Source of the DNA: Clostridia bacterium
Lineage (GTDB): Bacteria; Bacillota; Clostridia; Christensenellales; CAG-1252
Length of the DNA stretch: 22,751 nucleotides
Assembly: GCA_017615495.1 (NCBI GenBank)
Contig: JAGAAA010000116.1
Location: 1 to 22,751 of the forward strand
Direction of reading: 5' to 3'
Translations under genes and position numbers: made by a program
Shown here: one piece after another, positions 7,478-14,923 of the stretch
Numbering within the stretch: the first letter of the stretch is position 1
Layout of the letters: the number at the start of each line of letters is the position of its first letter
Notes under the pieces: model-generated
The model's database searches: none
What the model saw: the letters and a program-made list of their open reading frames with translations, nothing else
Told to the model about the DNA's origin: nothing

Positions 7478-8523
7478 TATTCCACTCCGAAGTAATGCGG
7501 AACATCCTCGATGTCCACGTCGGTCAAGCGGCAGTCGCCGATGCCGGCGATGGTGACGAGGGTCAAAGTTTTGCCAGCCTTCTTTTTGTCCGCCGAGAAG
7601 AAGGGGATAAGTTCCTCAATGGGGTTGAGCTCTAAGGCGAGGTCGTTTTCAAGCAAAAGCTCCTCGATCTTGAAGAATTCCTCTTCGGCGAGTTCCCCAC
7701 GATCGCACGCAAGGCGCGCCATCACGCGCACGCCGTACGCCACCGCAACGCCGTGCGGCACCACGAATTCGGTAAGGGTCTCCACCGCGTGCGCCACGGT
7801 GTGCCCGAGGTTCAAAAGTTTGCGGAGCCCGCCCTCCTTTTCGTCCGCTTCCACGATCCTGCGTTTGGCGTCCACCGAAAGAGCAATAAAGTCCTCCAAG
7901 TTTTCCGACGTCAAGCCGGAAGACAAAATATCAAAGATCTCGCCCCCTTCCAAAACGGCGTACTTGACGCCCTCGCCGAGGCCGTTGCGGATCTCGTCGT
8001 AGGGGAGGCTCTTCATAAAGTCGGTGTCAAAAAGCACCAATTCGGGCTGATAAAAGGCGCCCACGAGGTTCTTCCCTTGCGGGAGGTCAACCGCCGTCTT
8101 GCCCCCTACCGACGAATCGATCGCCGCCAAAAGGCTGGTGGGCATATTCACAAAGTGAATGCCACGCATATAGGTGGCAGCCGCAAACCCCGCAAGGTCT
8201 CCGACAACGCCGCCGCCAAGAGCTAAGACGGTGTCGGTGCGGGTGAAACCTTCCTCCGCAAGGAATGCCAAAAGGTCGGTATAGGTTTTGAGGTTTTTGC
8301 TTTCTTCCCCCGCGTCAAAAGTAAAGATGCTGGGCTCAAAGCCTCGATAGACCAATTCGTCCGCGACGCCCTCCGCGTAAAGAGGGGCGACGTGAGTATC
8401 CGAAACGATCATCACCTTGCCGCTTCTGCCAAGCTCGATCAAATATTCGCCGATCTTGGCGGAAAGCCCGCTGCCGATCAAAACGTCGTAGGGAGTGGAG
8501 GCGTGTACTTCAACTTTTTTCAT
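7477..8523 (-). CDS. aroB: 3-dehydroquinate synthase
   Basis: 348 residues, normal for AroB, which cyclises DAHP to 3-dehydroquinate with NAD and a divalent metal. Key blocks are GGGVVGDLAGFAAATYMRG (NAD site), PTSLLAAIDSSVGGKTAVD, KNLVGAFYQP, the metal-binding NLGHTVAHAVE and PHGVAVAYG. The ATG overlaps the stop of the upstream isomerase-like gene as ATGA, with GGAG about 7 bases before it. It leads directly into aroE-aroK, so the three shikimate genes are co-translated from one message. Confidence 0.97.
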   Translation of the reverse strand: MKKVEVHASTPYDVLIGSGLSAKIGEYLIELGRSGKVMIVSDTHVAPLYAEGVADELVYRGFEPSIFTFDAGEESKNLKTYTDLLAFLAEEGFTRTDTVLALGGGVVGDLAGFAAATYMRGIHFVNMPTSLLAAIDSSVGGKTAVDLPQGKNLVGAFYQPELVLFDTDFMKSLPYDEIRNGLGEGVKYAVLEGGEIFDILSSGLTSENLEDFIALSVDAKRRIVEADEKEGGLRKLLNLGHTVAHAVETLTEFVVPHGVAVAYGVRVMARLACDRGELAEEEFFKIEELLLENDLALELNPIEELIPFFSADKKKAGKTLTLVTIAGIGDCRLTDVDIEDVPHYFGVE

Positions 8524-9407
8524 AGGCTTTCTCCGTCCAAATTGTGGCGGAACGAGACGCCCACGTCATGGACGTAACGCATCGCCGTCAAAAGTTCCGT
8601 TTGGGGCACGGCGGTAAAGCGCACCTCAAAGTTTAAATTGCCTTGGTAACCGGTCTCTTTCAGCGCCGCAACAAGCGCATCCAGCGGCATTTTGCCAAAA
8701 TAAGGAGGCAGGTGGTCATCCCTATCCCCCGTGTTGTCATGCAGGTGAAGCGCAAGCAAACGCGAACCGATCGTGCGCACCGTCTCCGGAATATTCTCCT
8801 TGGTGATGAAGGCGTGACCGCTGTCCAAGCAGACGCCGAAATTATCGCCCAAAGCGTCCTTTGCGCGGGCAAGTTCCGCCCCTGTGGAATAAATGGTGGG
8901 AAGAAGGCGCGTAAAGCCATCCTTCTTTTCGGTAATGAACATATTTTCGAGGAGCGCCGTCACGCCCACCTCTTCCAAGAAGGGGCGCAAGCGGGAAAAC
9001 AGCTCCAAATTGAGCTGAAAGCATTCCTCCCTGCGAAAGTCAAACCTGCAGTTTTCAAACTTGATGGGGTGCACCACCATGTGTTTGGCGCCGAGGGCTG
9101 CCGTGGCTTCCGCCGCGCGCTTGTAGACGTCCAAAACGCCGTCCTTGGTGCTGCCGTCATCCTCGCGGTAACCAAAGGGCGCGTGCGTTTGCCCGACCAC
9201 GATGCCTAGGTCCTCCGCAAGAGCGCGCATTTCCTTTGCGAAGGAAAGATTCGTTCTCCCACCGCCGAGGTCAAAAAACAAACGCTTACCCTCGTCGTAA
9301 AGGGGGTAATCGATGGCGTCAAAACCGGCGGAACGCACCAAACGAAGGCTCTGTTCCGGGCCGAGTCGCTCAAAAAATCCGTATCCCGCAACGCTCAATT
9401 TTCTCAT
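8520..9407 (-). CDS. sugar phosphate isomerase/epimerase-like TIM-barrel protein
   Basis: 295 residues from the ATG at 9407. It belongs to the xylose-isomerase/AP-endonuclease-2 superfamily: HAPFG, AAEATAALGAKHMVVHP, a glutamate in LLENMF, CLDSGHA, LHLHDNTGDRDDHLPP with metal-binding His/Asp, and NFEVRF near the end. These are the usual metal and sugar-binding positions of the barrel. The substrate is unknown. It heads the aro operon and overlaps aroB, but no link to shikimate chemistry is established. The start at 9407 matches where homologous barrels begin. The longer frame to 9590 would cover the promoter and the hairpin array. There is no Shine-Dalgarno site, and the promoter suggests a leaderless message. 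Confidence 0.85.
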   Translation of the reverse strand: MRKLSVAGYGFFERLGPEQSLRLVRSAGFDAIDYPLYDEGKRLFFDLGGGRTNLSFAKEMRALAEDLGIVVGQTHAPFGYREDDGSTKDGVLDVYKRAAEATAALGAKHMVVHPIKFENCRFDFRREECFQLNLELFSRLRPFLEEVGVTALLENMFITEKKDGFTRLLPTIYSTGAELARAKDALGDNFGVCLDSGHAFITKENIPETVRTIGSRLLALHLHDNTGDRDDHLPPYFGKMPLDALVAALKETGYQGNLNFEVRFTAVPQTELLTAMRYVHDVGVSFRHNLDGESL

Positions 9408-9413
9408 AGTTTT

Positions 9414-9442
9414 ATTATATAGAATATATGAAAAATAGTCAA
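9414..9442 (-). promoter_or_regulatory. consensus promoter of the aro operon, leaderless geometry
   Basis: On the minus strand TTGACT (9442-9437), a 17-base spacer and TATAAT (9419-9414) form a near-perfect sigma-A promoter. Only six bases (AAAACT) separate the -10 box from the ATG at 9407. The normal start distance therefore places +1 on the A of the start codon. Confidence 0.85.
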
Positions 9443-9471
9443 GGATATGGGCAAACGCCAAGAAAGTTCGT

Positions 9472-9655
9472 ATGATTTGACCTTCGGTCATGAATTGCGC
9501 GAAAGCGCATGAATTGTGATCAAGTATCACGTGAATTGCAAGCAAAGCTTGCATTGCGGATAATATCCATAACGACGACCCTGTCGTCAAATCATGAAAC
9601 GAAGTTTCAATTCACGCCGCAACGCGGCAATTAACGGAGCGGAGCGAGAAATCAT
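9472..9655. repeat. array of eight small hairpins with inverted TGAATT/AATTCA spacers
   Basis: Most of the 333-base gap between divergent genes is this structure. Perfect hairpins follow each other at 9478-9490, 9497-9508 (GCGC/GAAA loop), 9516-9530, 9538-9552, 9558-9568, 9574-9588, 9596-9608 and 9616-9628. Stem sequences differ, and loops are mostly 3-5 bases. The left-hand spacers read TGAATT, ATGAATT and GTGAATT; the right-hand ones read AATTCAC and AATTAA, so the whole is also an imperfect large palindrome. ATGATTT opens it (9472) and AAATCAT closes it (9649-9655), with one internal copy at 9589-9595. ATGATTTGAC pairs with GTCAAATCAT at 9586-9595. No coding potential is seen. The nature is unknown; a dispersed palindromic or MITE-like repeat is my best guess. 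Confidence 0.7.
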
Positions 9656-9692
9656 GGCAAAGCCTTTCTTCCCTCATTTTTTACTTTCCCCC

Positions 9693-9720
9693 GTATAACT
9701 TTTATTTCCCCGTCCATAAT
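9693..9720 (+). promoter_or_regulatory. candidate sporulation-sigma promoter of the M23 gene
   Basis: GTATA (9693-9697) and CATAATC (9715-9721) are 17 bases apart, which resembles the sigma-F/sigma-G family pattern (-35 GYATA-like; -10 CATNNTA for sigma-G). The -35 region is a poor sigma-A match. The GG expected in a sigma-F -10 box is missing, so the class is uncertain. Confidence 0.35.
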
Positions 9721-9740
9721 CCCTGTGACGGAGGTAAAAT

Positions 9741-10406
9741 ATGGAAAAGACAAACAAACCCAGAAATCAAAAATTTGCAAGCTTCATCAGGAAGAACCTT
9801 TACTTAATACTTATGATCGTCTGCGTGATCGCCATCGCCACGATGGTTGCGGTCACTTACGCCGTAAAGCAAAAAAGCGGCGGCGAAGTGGTGGACGTGG
9901 TACTCCAGGACAAGCCCGAGGACAAACCTGCGGAAAAGCCCGCCGAGGAGAAGCCTTCCACCAACCCGGTTGCCGCAGCGGAGGAAGTTCTGTTTGCCCT
10001 GCCGCTTGAAGGGGAAGTCGTGGGCGTTTTTGCAAACGACACCCTCGTCTACAACGCAACGCTTAACCAATGGGCAACGCACGAAGCCTACGACGTTGCG
10101 GCGGAAGCCGGCACCGAAGTAAAATGCGTCTACGGCGGCAAGGTGGAAAGCATCACCACCAGCGTCCTTCGCGGCACCGAAGTGGTAGTATTGCACGAAG
10201 GCGGCATGAAGACAGTCTACAGTTTGCTTGGCAGCGACGTAAACGTCACCATCGGTCAATCGGTTAAGAAGGGGGACGTAATTGGCAAAATTGCGGAAAC
10301 GGGCACCTTTGAAAAGCACAAAGGTCCGCACCTCCACTTGGAAGTTTGGAACAAAGACGGCGACCGCATTGATCCCGCGCAATTCTTCGAAAGTACCGAT
10401 AAGTAA
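9741..10406 (+). CDS. SpoIIQ-like M23 (LytM) peptidase, membrane-anchored
   Basis: 221 residues. A basic N-terminus is followed by one membrane segment at about residues 20-42, a Lys/Pro/Glu-rich stalk to about 78, and a LytM domain at about 85-215. All three zinc ligands of active M23 enzymes are present: His114 and Asp118 in HEAYD, and His199 in PHLHLEV. Size and architecture match SpoIIQ, the forespore protein that binds SpoIIIAH across the engulfment septum. Clostridial SpoIIQ keeps the full zinc site while B. subtilis SpoIIQ does not. GGAGG lies 6 bases before the ATG. It stands alone between the hairpin array and a terminator. Another LytM endopeptidase of cell-wall turnover is the alternative. 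Confidence 0.8.
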   Translation: MEKTNKPRNQKFASFIRKNLYLILMIVCVIAIATMVAVTYAVKQKSGGEVVDVVLQDKPEDKPAEKPAEEKPSTNPVAAAEEVLFALPLEGEVVGVFANDTLVYNATLNQWATHEAYDVAAEAGTEVKCVYGGKVESITTSVLRGTEVVVLHEGGMKTVYSLLGSDVNVTIGQSVKKGDVIGKIAETGTFEKHKGPHLHLEVWNKDGDRIDPAQFFESTDK

Positions 10407-10440
10407 GAAAAAGCGCACCTATTAAGGTGCGCTTTCTTGC
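10406..10440. terminator. bidirectional terminator between the M23 and PH-domain genes
   Basis: AAAGCGCACCT (10410-10420) and AGGTGCGCTTT (10425-10435) form an 11-bp stem with an ATTA loop. The + strand continues TTTCTTGCTTT and the minus strand ends in TTTTTC, so it can serve both converging genes. Confidence 0.8.
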
Positions 10441-10468
10441 TTTATTAACCGTAGACCATTGATACAAC

Positions 10469-10870
10469 CTAATTGATTATTGCGTGATTAACTTCACTTG
10501 CTTCAATTTTCTTTGTCAACAAGTACTTTTTAAGAGATTCCGGATCTTTGACTCCCGTCAAATAAATATTTGTTTTCCCAGCTACATCGGCTTTAACCGT
10601 TCCATAGCCAAGGATTTTACCGCCAAAAGTCCGATTGCACACAACGGATAACACCCCTTTGAATACCACTTCGTTTTCTTGCGTATCAAATACCCCGCTT
10701 TTCATAACAAACTTTTCGGGATAGAACTCAATGGTACAATGATGCGCTGTGACAACTTTATATATAATATAAATGACTCCAGGCACAACTCCAAGTATTA
10801 GCAAAACCAAACAAATAAGAAAATTGAATTCATACAAAGCCGATCTGACGGCAAGATATTCCGGTTCCAT
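10469..10870 (-). CDS. membrane protein with bacterial PH-like domain
   Basis: 133 residues. One long hydrophobic segment at about residues 14-40 (NFLICLVLLILGVVPGVIYI) is followed by a beta-rich region that resembles bacterial PH domains (bPH2/DUF304 type): TIEFYPEKFVMKSGVF, then an EVVFKGVLSV strand and a GYGTVKADVAG turn. The function of such proteins is unknown. AAGGAG lies 7 bases before the ATG. It is transcribed divergently from the XRE regulator, and its promoter spacer is filled by a palindrome, so regulation by that repressor is likely. Codon use is AT-richer than in the neighbouring metabolic operons. The domain call is by pattern, not by search. Confidence 0.7.
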   Translation of the reverse strand: MEPEYLAVRSALYEFNFLICLVLLILGVVPGVIYIIYKVVTAHHCTIEFYPEKFVMKSGVFDTQENEVVFKGVLSVVCNRTFGGKILGYGTVKADVAGKTNIYLTGVKDPESLKKYLLTKKIEASEVNHAIIN

Positions 10871-10895
10871 ATTTTTCTCCTTTTTCTTTTTTAAA

Positions 10896-10925
10896 ATTAT
10901 AGCACGCCCATTGGGCGTATGTCAA
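10896..10925 (-). promoter_or_regulatory. consensus sigma-A promoter of the PH-domain gene with operator in the spacer
   Basis: On the minus strand a perfect TTGACA (10925-10920) and a perfect TATAAT (10901-10896) are 18 bases apart. The 15-bp palindrome at 10904-10918 fills the spacer, so a bound repressor would exclude RNA polymerase. Confidence 0.85.
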
Positions 10926-10948
10926 GGATAAATACGCCCGTCAGGTGT
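10904..10948. promoter_or_regulatory. two operator-like palindromes between PH and XRE genes
   Basis: The first site, ACGCCCATTGGGCGT (10904-10918), is a perfect palindrome around a central T. The second, ACGCCCGTCAGGTGT (10934-10948), shares the left half and a degenerate right half. Their starts are 30 bases apart, about three helical turns, so two dimers could bind the same face. The second site abuts the start region of the XRE gene, as expected for autoregulation. Confidence 0.65.
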
Positions 10949-10959
10949 AAACTACGAAT

Positions 10960-11175
10960 ATGATAACCTTACAAGATATTCAAAAAAATCTTGCAAATGC
11001 AATCAAGCAAAGCGGAATGACTCAGACCGAACTGGGTAAAAGGCTCGGTGTTTCGCAACAAACTATTTCGCACTATTTGAAGGGCGACAAACTTCCTGCC
11101 CTTGACACCTTTGCAAATCTTTGCGCGATCATTGATGTCAATCCGCAGGATATTTTGACTGATAAATCTTTTTAA
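10960..11175 (+). CDS. XRE-family (Cro/CI-type) helix-turn-helix regulator
   Basis: 71 residues, essentially one HTH_3 domain: the first helix contains IQKNLANAIKQSG, the helix-turn-helix is MTQTELGKRLGVSQQTISHYLKG, and the scaffold ends with LPALDTFANLCAIIDVNPQDIL. It should bind DNA as a dimer. The divergent PH-domain gene and the palindromes between them are the likely targets. No good Shine-Dalgarno site precedes the ATG. TAAACT at 10948-10953 lies six bases before it, so a leaderless message is possible here too, although no convincing -35 box is seen. It ends at a terminator shared with gpmI. Confidence 0.92.
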   Translation: MITLQDIQKNLANAIKQSGMTQTELGKRLGVSQQTISHYLKGDKLPALDTFANLCAIIDVNPQDILTDKSF

Positions 11176-11191
11176 CTCATTATACAAAACA

Positions 11192-11219
11192 AAAAGCCGA
11201 AGCGCTTGCTTCGGCTTTT
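11192..11219. terminator. bidirectional terminator between XRE gene and gpmI
   Basis: AAAAGCCGAAGC (11192-11203) pairs perfectly with GCTTCGGCTTTT (11208-11219) around a GCTT loop. T tracts follow on both strands. It serves the XRE gene (+) and the end of the glycolytic operon (-). Confidence 0.9.
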
Positions 11220-11238
11220 ATTTTGTTTTTGCTGATTA

Positions 11239-12783
11239 TCAATGTTTGATAAGGGAATGCCCCGTCATTTCAGCAGGTTGCGGAATATTCATTACGTCCA
11301 ACAAAGTCGGCGTAATATCCGCCAGCACGCCGCCATCCATCAGTTTAGCGTCTTTGTGATCGTTGTCCACCAGGATGAAAGGCACGGGGTTCAAGGAGTG
11401 CGCCGTCATGGGGGAGCCATCCTCCGCGATCATAACGTCCGCGTTGCCGTGGTCCGCGGTGACGATTGCCATGCCGCCGGCGTCCAAAATGGCGCCAATT
11501 AAGCGCTCAACGGACTGGTCCACCGTGGTTACCGCTTTCATTGCCGCTTCCATAATGCCGGTGTGGCCAACCATATCGCAGTTGGCGTAGTTGAGGACCA
11601 TCACGTCGTACTTCTTTTCCTTGATGAGCTCGATGGCTTTGTCGGTGATCTCCGGCGCGCTCATTTCGGGCTTCATATCAAAGGTTGCCACTTGCGGCGA
11701 GGGGATAAGCACTCTGTCTTCGCCTGCGTACGGGGTCTCATTGCCGCCGTTGAAGAAGAAGGTGACGTGGGCGTACTTTTGCGTCTCCGCAATACGCAGC
11801 TGTTTGAGCCCCTTCTTAGAGATGTACTCGCCAAAGGTGTTTTCCAGCCCGGTGGGCTTAAAGGCAACTTCAAGGTACGGCTCAAACTCCGCCTTGTAGC
11901 TTGTCATGGAAACAAACTTGGGGGCGAGGAAACCTGTCTTACGCTCAAAGGAGGAGAAATCGGGGTAAATGAACGCTTGCGAGATCTGACGCGCGCGGTC
12001 GGGGCGGAAGTTGTAGAAGATGATGCTGTCGCCCTTTTGTACCTTGCCGACGGCTTCGCCCTTTTCGTCCACGAGGACGGTGGGAAGAACGAATTCGTCC
12101 GTGACGCCGTTTTCGTAGCTCATTTTCATTGCCGCCACGGGGTCGGTCTCCTTGATGCCTTCGCCGAGGGTCATCATATCGTAAGCCTTTTGCACCCTAT
12201 CCCAAGCGTTGTCACGGTCCATTGCGTAGAACCTGCCGGTGATGGTTGCGATCTTGGCGGTGCTGCCCGTGTTCTTCAAAAAGTCAACGAGTTCCTGCAT
12301 GAAGCCAACGCCGCTTGTGGGGGAGACGTCGCGCCCGTCCATAAAGCAATGGAGGAATATCTTTTGGACGCCCTTTTCCTTGGCAGCCTTGAGGATGCCG
12401 AAGAGGTGGTCAATGTGGCTATGCACGCCGCCGGGGGAAAGAAGGCCCATCAAGTGGAGAGCCTTGCCGCCCTTTGCGTTTTCCATCGCCGCCACGATGG
12501 CGGGATTGCTACCGATGGAGCCATCCTGCACCGCGAGGGTGATGCGGGTAAGTTCCTGATAAACCACCCTGCCCGCGCCGATGTTGGTGTGACCCACTTC
12601 GCTGTTGCCCATCTGTCCGTCGGGAAGACCGACGGAAAGACCGCTTGCGCCGATTTGGGTGGTCGGGTACGTTGCCATCAACTTATCGATGAAGGGGGTG
12701 CCCGCCGTTTTGATGGCGTTGCCTTTCACTTCGGGATTGATCCCGAAGCCGTCCATAATAACGATTGCGTGAAGTTTTGCCAT
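11239..12783 (-). CDS. gpmI: 2,3-bisphosphoglycerate-independent phosphoglycerate mutase
   Basis: 514 residues, the family's normal size. It interconverts 3- and 2-phosphoglycerate using two Mn ions in an alkaline-phosphatase-like fold. The metal and phospho-serine block IVIMDGFGINP...GNAI is at the N-terminus; the catalytic Ser lies in DGQMGNSEVGH; further metal ligands are in LNYANCDMVGHTG and TADHGNAD. It is the last gene of pgk-tpiA-gpmI and starts only 4 bases after the tpiA stop. No Shine-Dalgarno site is visible before its ATG, so translation is probably coupled to tpiA. Confidence 0.98.
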   Translation of the reverse strand: MAKLHAIVIMDGFGINPEVKGNAIKTAGTPFIDKLMATYPTTQIGASGLSVGLPDGQMGNSEVGHTNIGAGRVVYQELTRITLAVQDGSIGSNPAIVAAMENAKGGKALHLMGLLSPGGVHSHIDHLFGILKAAKEKGVQKIFLHCFMDGRDVSPTSGVGFMQELVDFLKNTGSTAKIATITGRFYAMDRDNAWDRVQKAYDMMTLGEGIKETDPVAAMKMSYENGVTDEFVLPTVLVDEKGEAVGKVQKGDSIIFYNFRPDRARQISQAFIYPDFSSFERKTGFLAPKFVSMTSYKAEFEPYLEVAFKPTGLENTFGEYISKKGLKQLRIAETQKYAHVTFFFNGGNETPYAGEDRVLIPSPQVATFDMKPEMSAPEITDKAIELIKEKKYDVMVLNYANCDMVGHTGIMEAAMKAVTTVDQSVERLIGAILDAGGMAIVTADHGNADVMIAEDGSPMTAHSLNPVPFILVDNDHKDAKLMDGGVLADITPTLLDVMNIPQPAEMTGHSLIKH

Positions 12784-12787
12784 AGAA

Positions 12788-13537
12788 TTAGTAATTTACA
12801 ACGAGGCTGAAGTCCACAGCTTTGAGGCTGGCGCCGCCGATAAGGCCGCCGTCGATCTCAGGCATAGCCATAAGTTCTTTGACGTTCTTCGGGTTCATGG
12901 AGCCGCCGTATTGGATGCGCACTTTCTCTTCCGCGCACTTGGGGCAATAAAGCTTGCCGATGGTGTCACGGATGATCTTGATGGTGTCGTTGGCAACTTC
13001 CGCCGTGGCGGTCTTGCCGGTGCCGATCGCCCAAACGGGTTCGTACGCAACGACGATGTTTTCAAGCTCTTCCTTAGCGATGTCCTTAAATGCCTCGGTG
13101 GTCTGGCGCACAAGCACTTCTTCCACCTTGCCGCCTTCGCGCTCCTCAAGCGTTTCACCAACGCAGATGATGGGCTTAAGTCCCTTTGCAAGGGCAGCCT
13201 TGACGCGGGCGTTGACGGTCTGATCGGTCTCACCGAAGTATTGCCTGCGCTCGCTGTGACCGATGATGACGTAGGTCACGCCAAGCTCCAAAAGCATGTC
13301 AGCGGAGATCTCGCCGGTGAAAGCGCCCTTTTCCGCCCAGTGCACGTTTTCCGCGCCCACTTTGATGTTGGTGCCCTTGGTGAGCTCCACAGCGGTGGCG
13401 AGGTCGGTATACGGAGTGCAGATCACAACTTCCGCCTTAGCGTCCTTGACGAGGGGGATGAGTTCGGTGACCAAAGCCTTGGTCGCCGCGATGGTATTAT
13501 TCATTTTCCAGTTTCCTGCGATAATGGGAGTTCTCAT
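12788..13537 (-). CDS. tpiA: triosephosphate isomerase
   Basis: 249 residues, normal for the TIM-barrel enzyme that interconverts dihydroxyacetone phosphate and glyceraldehyde-3-phosphate. It begins with the typical RTPIIAGNWKMN (substrate Asn and Lys). The catalytic His is in IIGHSERR, the catalytic Glu in VVAYEPVWAIGTGKTA, and the phosphate-binding end has IQYGGSMNPKN and DGGLIGGASL. GAGGT lies about 8 bases before the ATG. It follows pgk by 41 bases with no terminator and precedes gpmI by 4. Confidence 0.98.
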   Translation of the reverse strand: MRTPIIAGNWKMNNTIAATKALVTELIPLVKDAKAEVVICTPYTDLATAVELTKGTNIKVGAENVHWAEKGAFTGEISADMLLELGVTYVIIGHSERRQYFGETDQTVNARVKAALAKGLKPIICVGETLEEREGGKVEEVLVRQTTEAFKDIAKEELENIVVAYEPVWAIGTGKTATAEVANDTIKIIRDTIGKLYCPKCAEEKVRIQYGGSMNPKNVKELMAMPEIDGGLIGGASLKAVDFSLVVNY

Positions 13538-13578
13538 TTTGTTACCTCACTTTTATTTTTTGCGATAAACGCGATTGA

Positions 13579-14892
13579 TTACTTGTTGTTCAAGCAAGCG
13601 ATACCCGGGAGCACCTTGCCTTCAAAAAGTTCAAGGCTGGCGCCGCCGCCGGTGGAGATGTGGGTCATCTTGTCGGCAAAGCCAAGTTGTGCAACTGCAG
13701 CCGCGCTGTCGCCGCCGCCGATGATGGTGATGGCGTCCTTAGCATCCGCAAGAGCCTTGGCAACGCTCATCGTGCCCGCCGCAAGGGTGGGGTTCTCAAA
13801 CACGCCCATCGGGCCGTTCCAGATGACTGACTTGGCGGAAGCCACGGCGTCCGCGTAAAGCTTGCGGGTCTTGGGGCCGATATCCATGCCCATCCTATCC
13901 GCGGGGATCTTATCCGCATCGCAAACGACGGTCTCGATGGGGCCGTCGATGGGATCGGGGAATTCCGCCGTGGTGACCACGTCGATGGGGAGGAGGAACT
14001 TCTTGCCGAGTTTCTTCGCCTTCTCCATCATATCCTTGCAGTAATCGATCTTGGTTTCGTCAAGGAGGGAGGTGCCCACTTCGTAGCCCATCGCCTTGAG
14101 GAAGGTGTAGCTCATGCCGCCGCCGATGATCAAGGTGTCGCACTTGTTCAAAAGGTTATCGATAACGTTGAGCTTATCCGCGACCTTTGCGCCGCCGAGG
14201 ATGGCAACGAAGGGACGAGCGGGGTTCTCCAAGGTATCCGCCATGACGGAAAGTTCTTTTTCAATCAGGAAGCCGCAAACAGCAGTCTTCACGAAGCCGT
14301 ATTCCACGATGGCCGCGGTGGTGGCGTGGGAGCGGTGCGCGGTGCCGAACGCGTCGTTTACGTACACGTCGCAGTAAGAAGCAAGCTTCTTGCAGAGGGC
14401 TTCGTCCCTCTTCTCCTCGCCCTTATCGAAACGGGTGTTTTCAAGAAGCACGACTTCGCCGTCCTTGATCTCGCTGACGAGCTTATCGGAGCACGGACCC
14501 ACGAAATCGTCGCTCATCTTAACTTCCTGCCCGAGCTTTTTAGAAAGAGCGATGGCGACCGGCTTCAAGGAAAGTTTAGTCCTATCCTTCGCGGCCTTCT
14601 CCATCATTTCCTTCTCAGCGGCAGCGCGCTCGCTTTCGGGAAGAGCTTCGAGCTTGGCTTTCTCCTTCTTGTTGAGGCCCCAACCTGCGGACAGCACGTT
14701 GTGCGGCTTGCCCATGTGAGAGCAAAGGATGACCTTAGCGCCCTGATCAACAAGATACTTGATGGTGGGAAGAGCGCCGTTGATGCGGTTTTCGTCGGTG
14801 ATGACGCCGTCCTTCATCGGAACGTTGAAGTCCACGCGAACCAAGCACCTCTTGCCTTTTACGTCAATGTCTTTTACGGTAAGTTTATCCAT
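13579..14892 (-). CDS. pgk: phosphoglycerate kinase with an inserted lysine/glutamate-rich segment
   Basis: 437 residues against a usual 390-400. It transfers phosphate between 1,3-bisphosphoglycerate and ADP. Family blocks are intact: VRVDFNVP, SHMGKP, LLENTRF, NDAFGTAHRSHAT, ILGGAKVADK, IGGGMSYTF, NGPMGVFE and GGGDSAAAV. The extra length lies in one place, about residues 65-106 between SHMGKP and LSLKPVA. That segment is helical and charged (NKKEKAKLEALPESERAAA) where other Pgks have only a few residues. GAGGT precedes the ATG by 6-7 bases. It is the first gene of the glycolytic operon, under a strong promoter. Confidence 0.97.
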   Translation of the reverse strand: MDKLTVKDIDVKGKRCLVRVDFNVPMKDGVITDENRINGALPTIKYLVDQGAKVILCSHMGKPHNVLSAGWGLNKKEKAKLEALPESERAAAEKEMMEKAAKDRTKLSLKPVAIALSKKLGQEVKMSDDFVGPCSDKLVSEIKDGEVVLLENTRFDKGEEKRDEALCKKLASYCDVYVNDAFGTAHRSHATTAAIVEYGFVKTAVCGFLIEKELSVMADTLENPARPFVAILGGAKVADKLNVIDNLLNKCDTLIIGGGMSYTFLKAMGYEVGTSLLDETKIDYCKDMMEKAKKLGKKFLLPIDVVTTAEFPDPIDGPIETVVCDADKIPADRMGMDIGPKTRKLYADAVASAKSVIWNGPMGVFENPTLAAGTMSVAKALADAKDAITIIGGGDSAAAVAQLGFADKMTHISTGGGASLELFEGKVLPGIACLNNK

Positions 14893-14923
14893 AGAAACAC
14901 CTCATAGAGTTTTATTTTCCTTT

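Noticed and set aside
9408..9590. N-terminal extension of the isomerase-like protein starting at 9590
   Set aside because: It would translate the promoter and hairpin array and is not expected in the family; the ATG at 9407 begins where homologues begin.
9472..9655. CRISPR array
   Set aside because: The constant parts are only 6-7 bases and alternate in orientation, and the variable parts are palindromes; this is unlike direct repeats with unique spacers, and no cas gene is near.
11563..12810. 415-codon open frame on the + strand
   Set aside because: It lies wholly opposite gpmI, has His/Val-rich composition typical of an antisense shadow, and has no ribosome site; gpmI motifs are unmistakable on the other strand.
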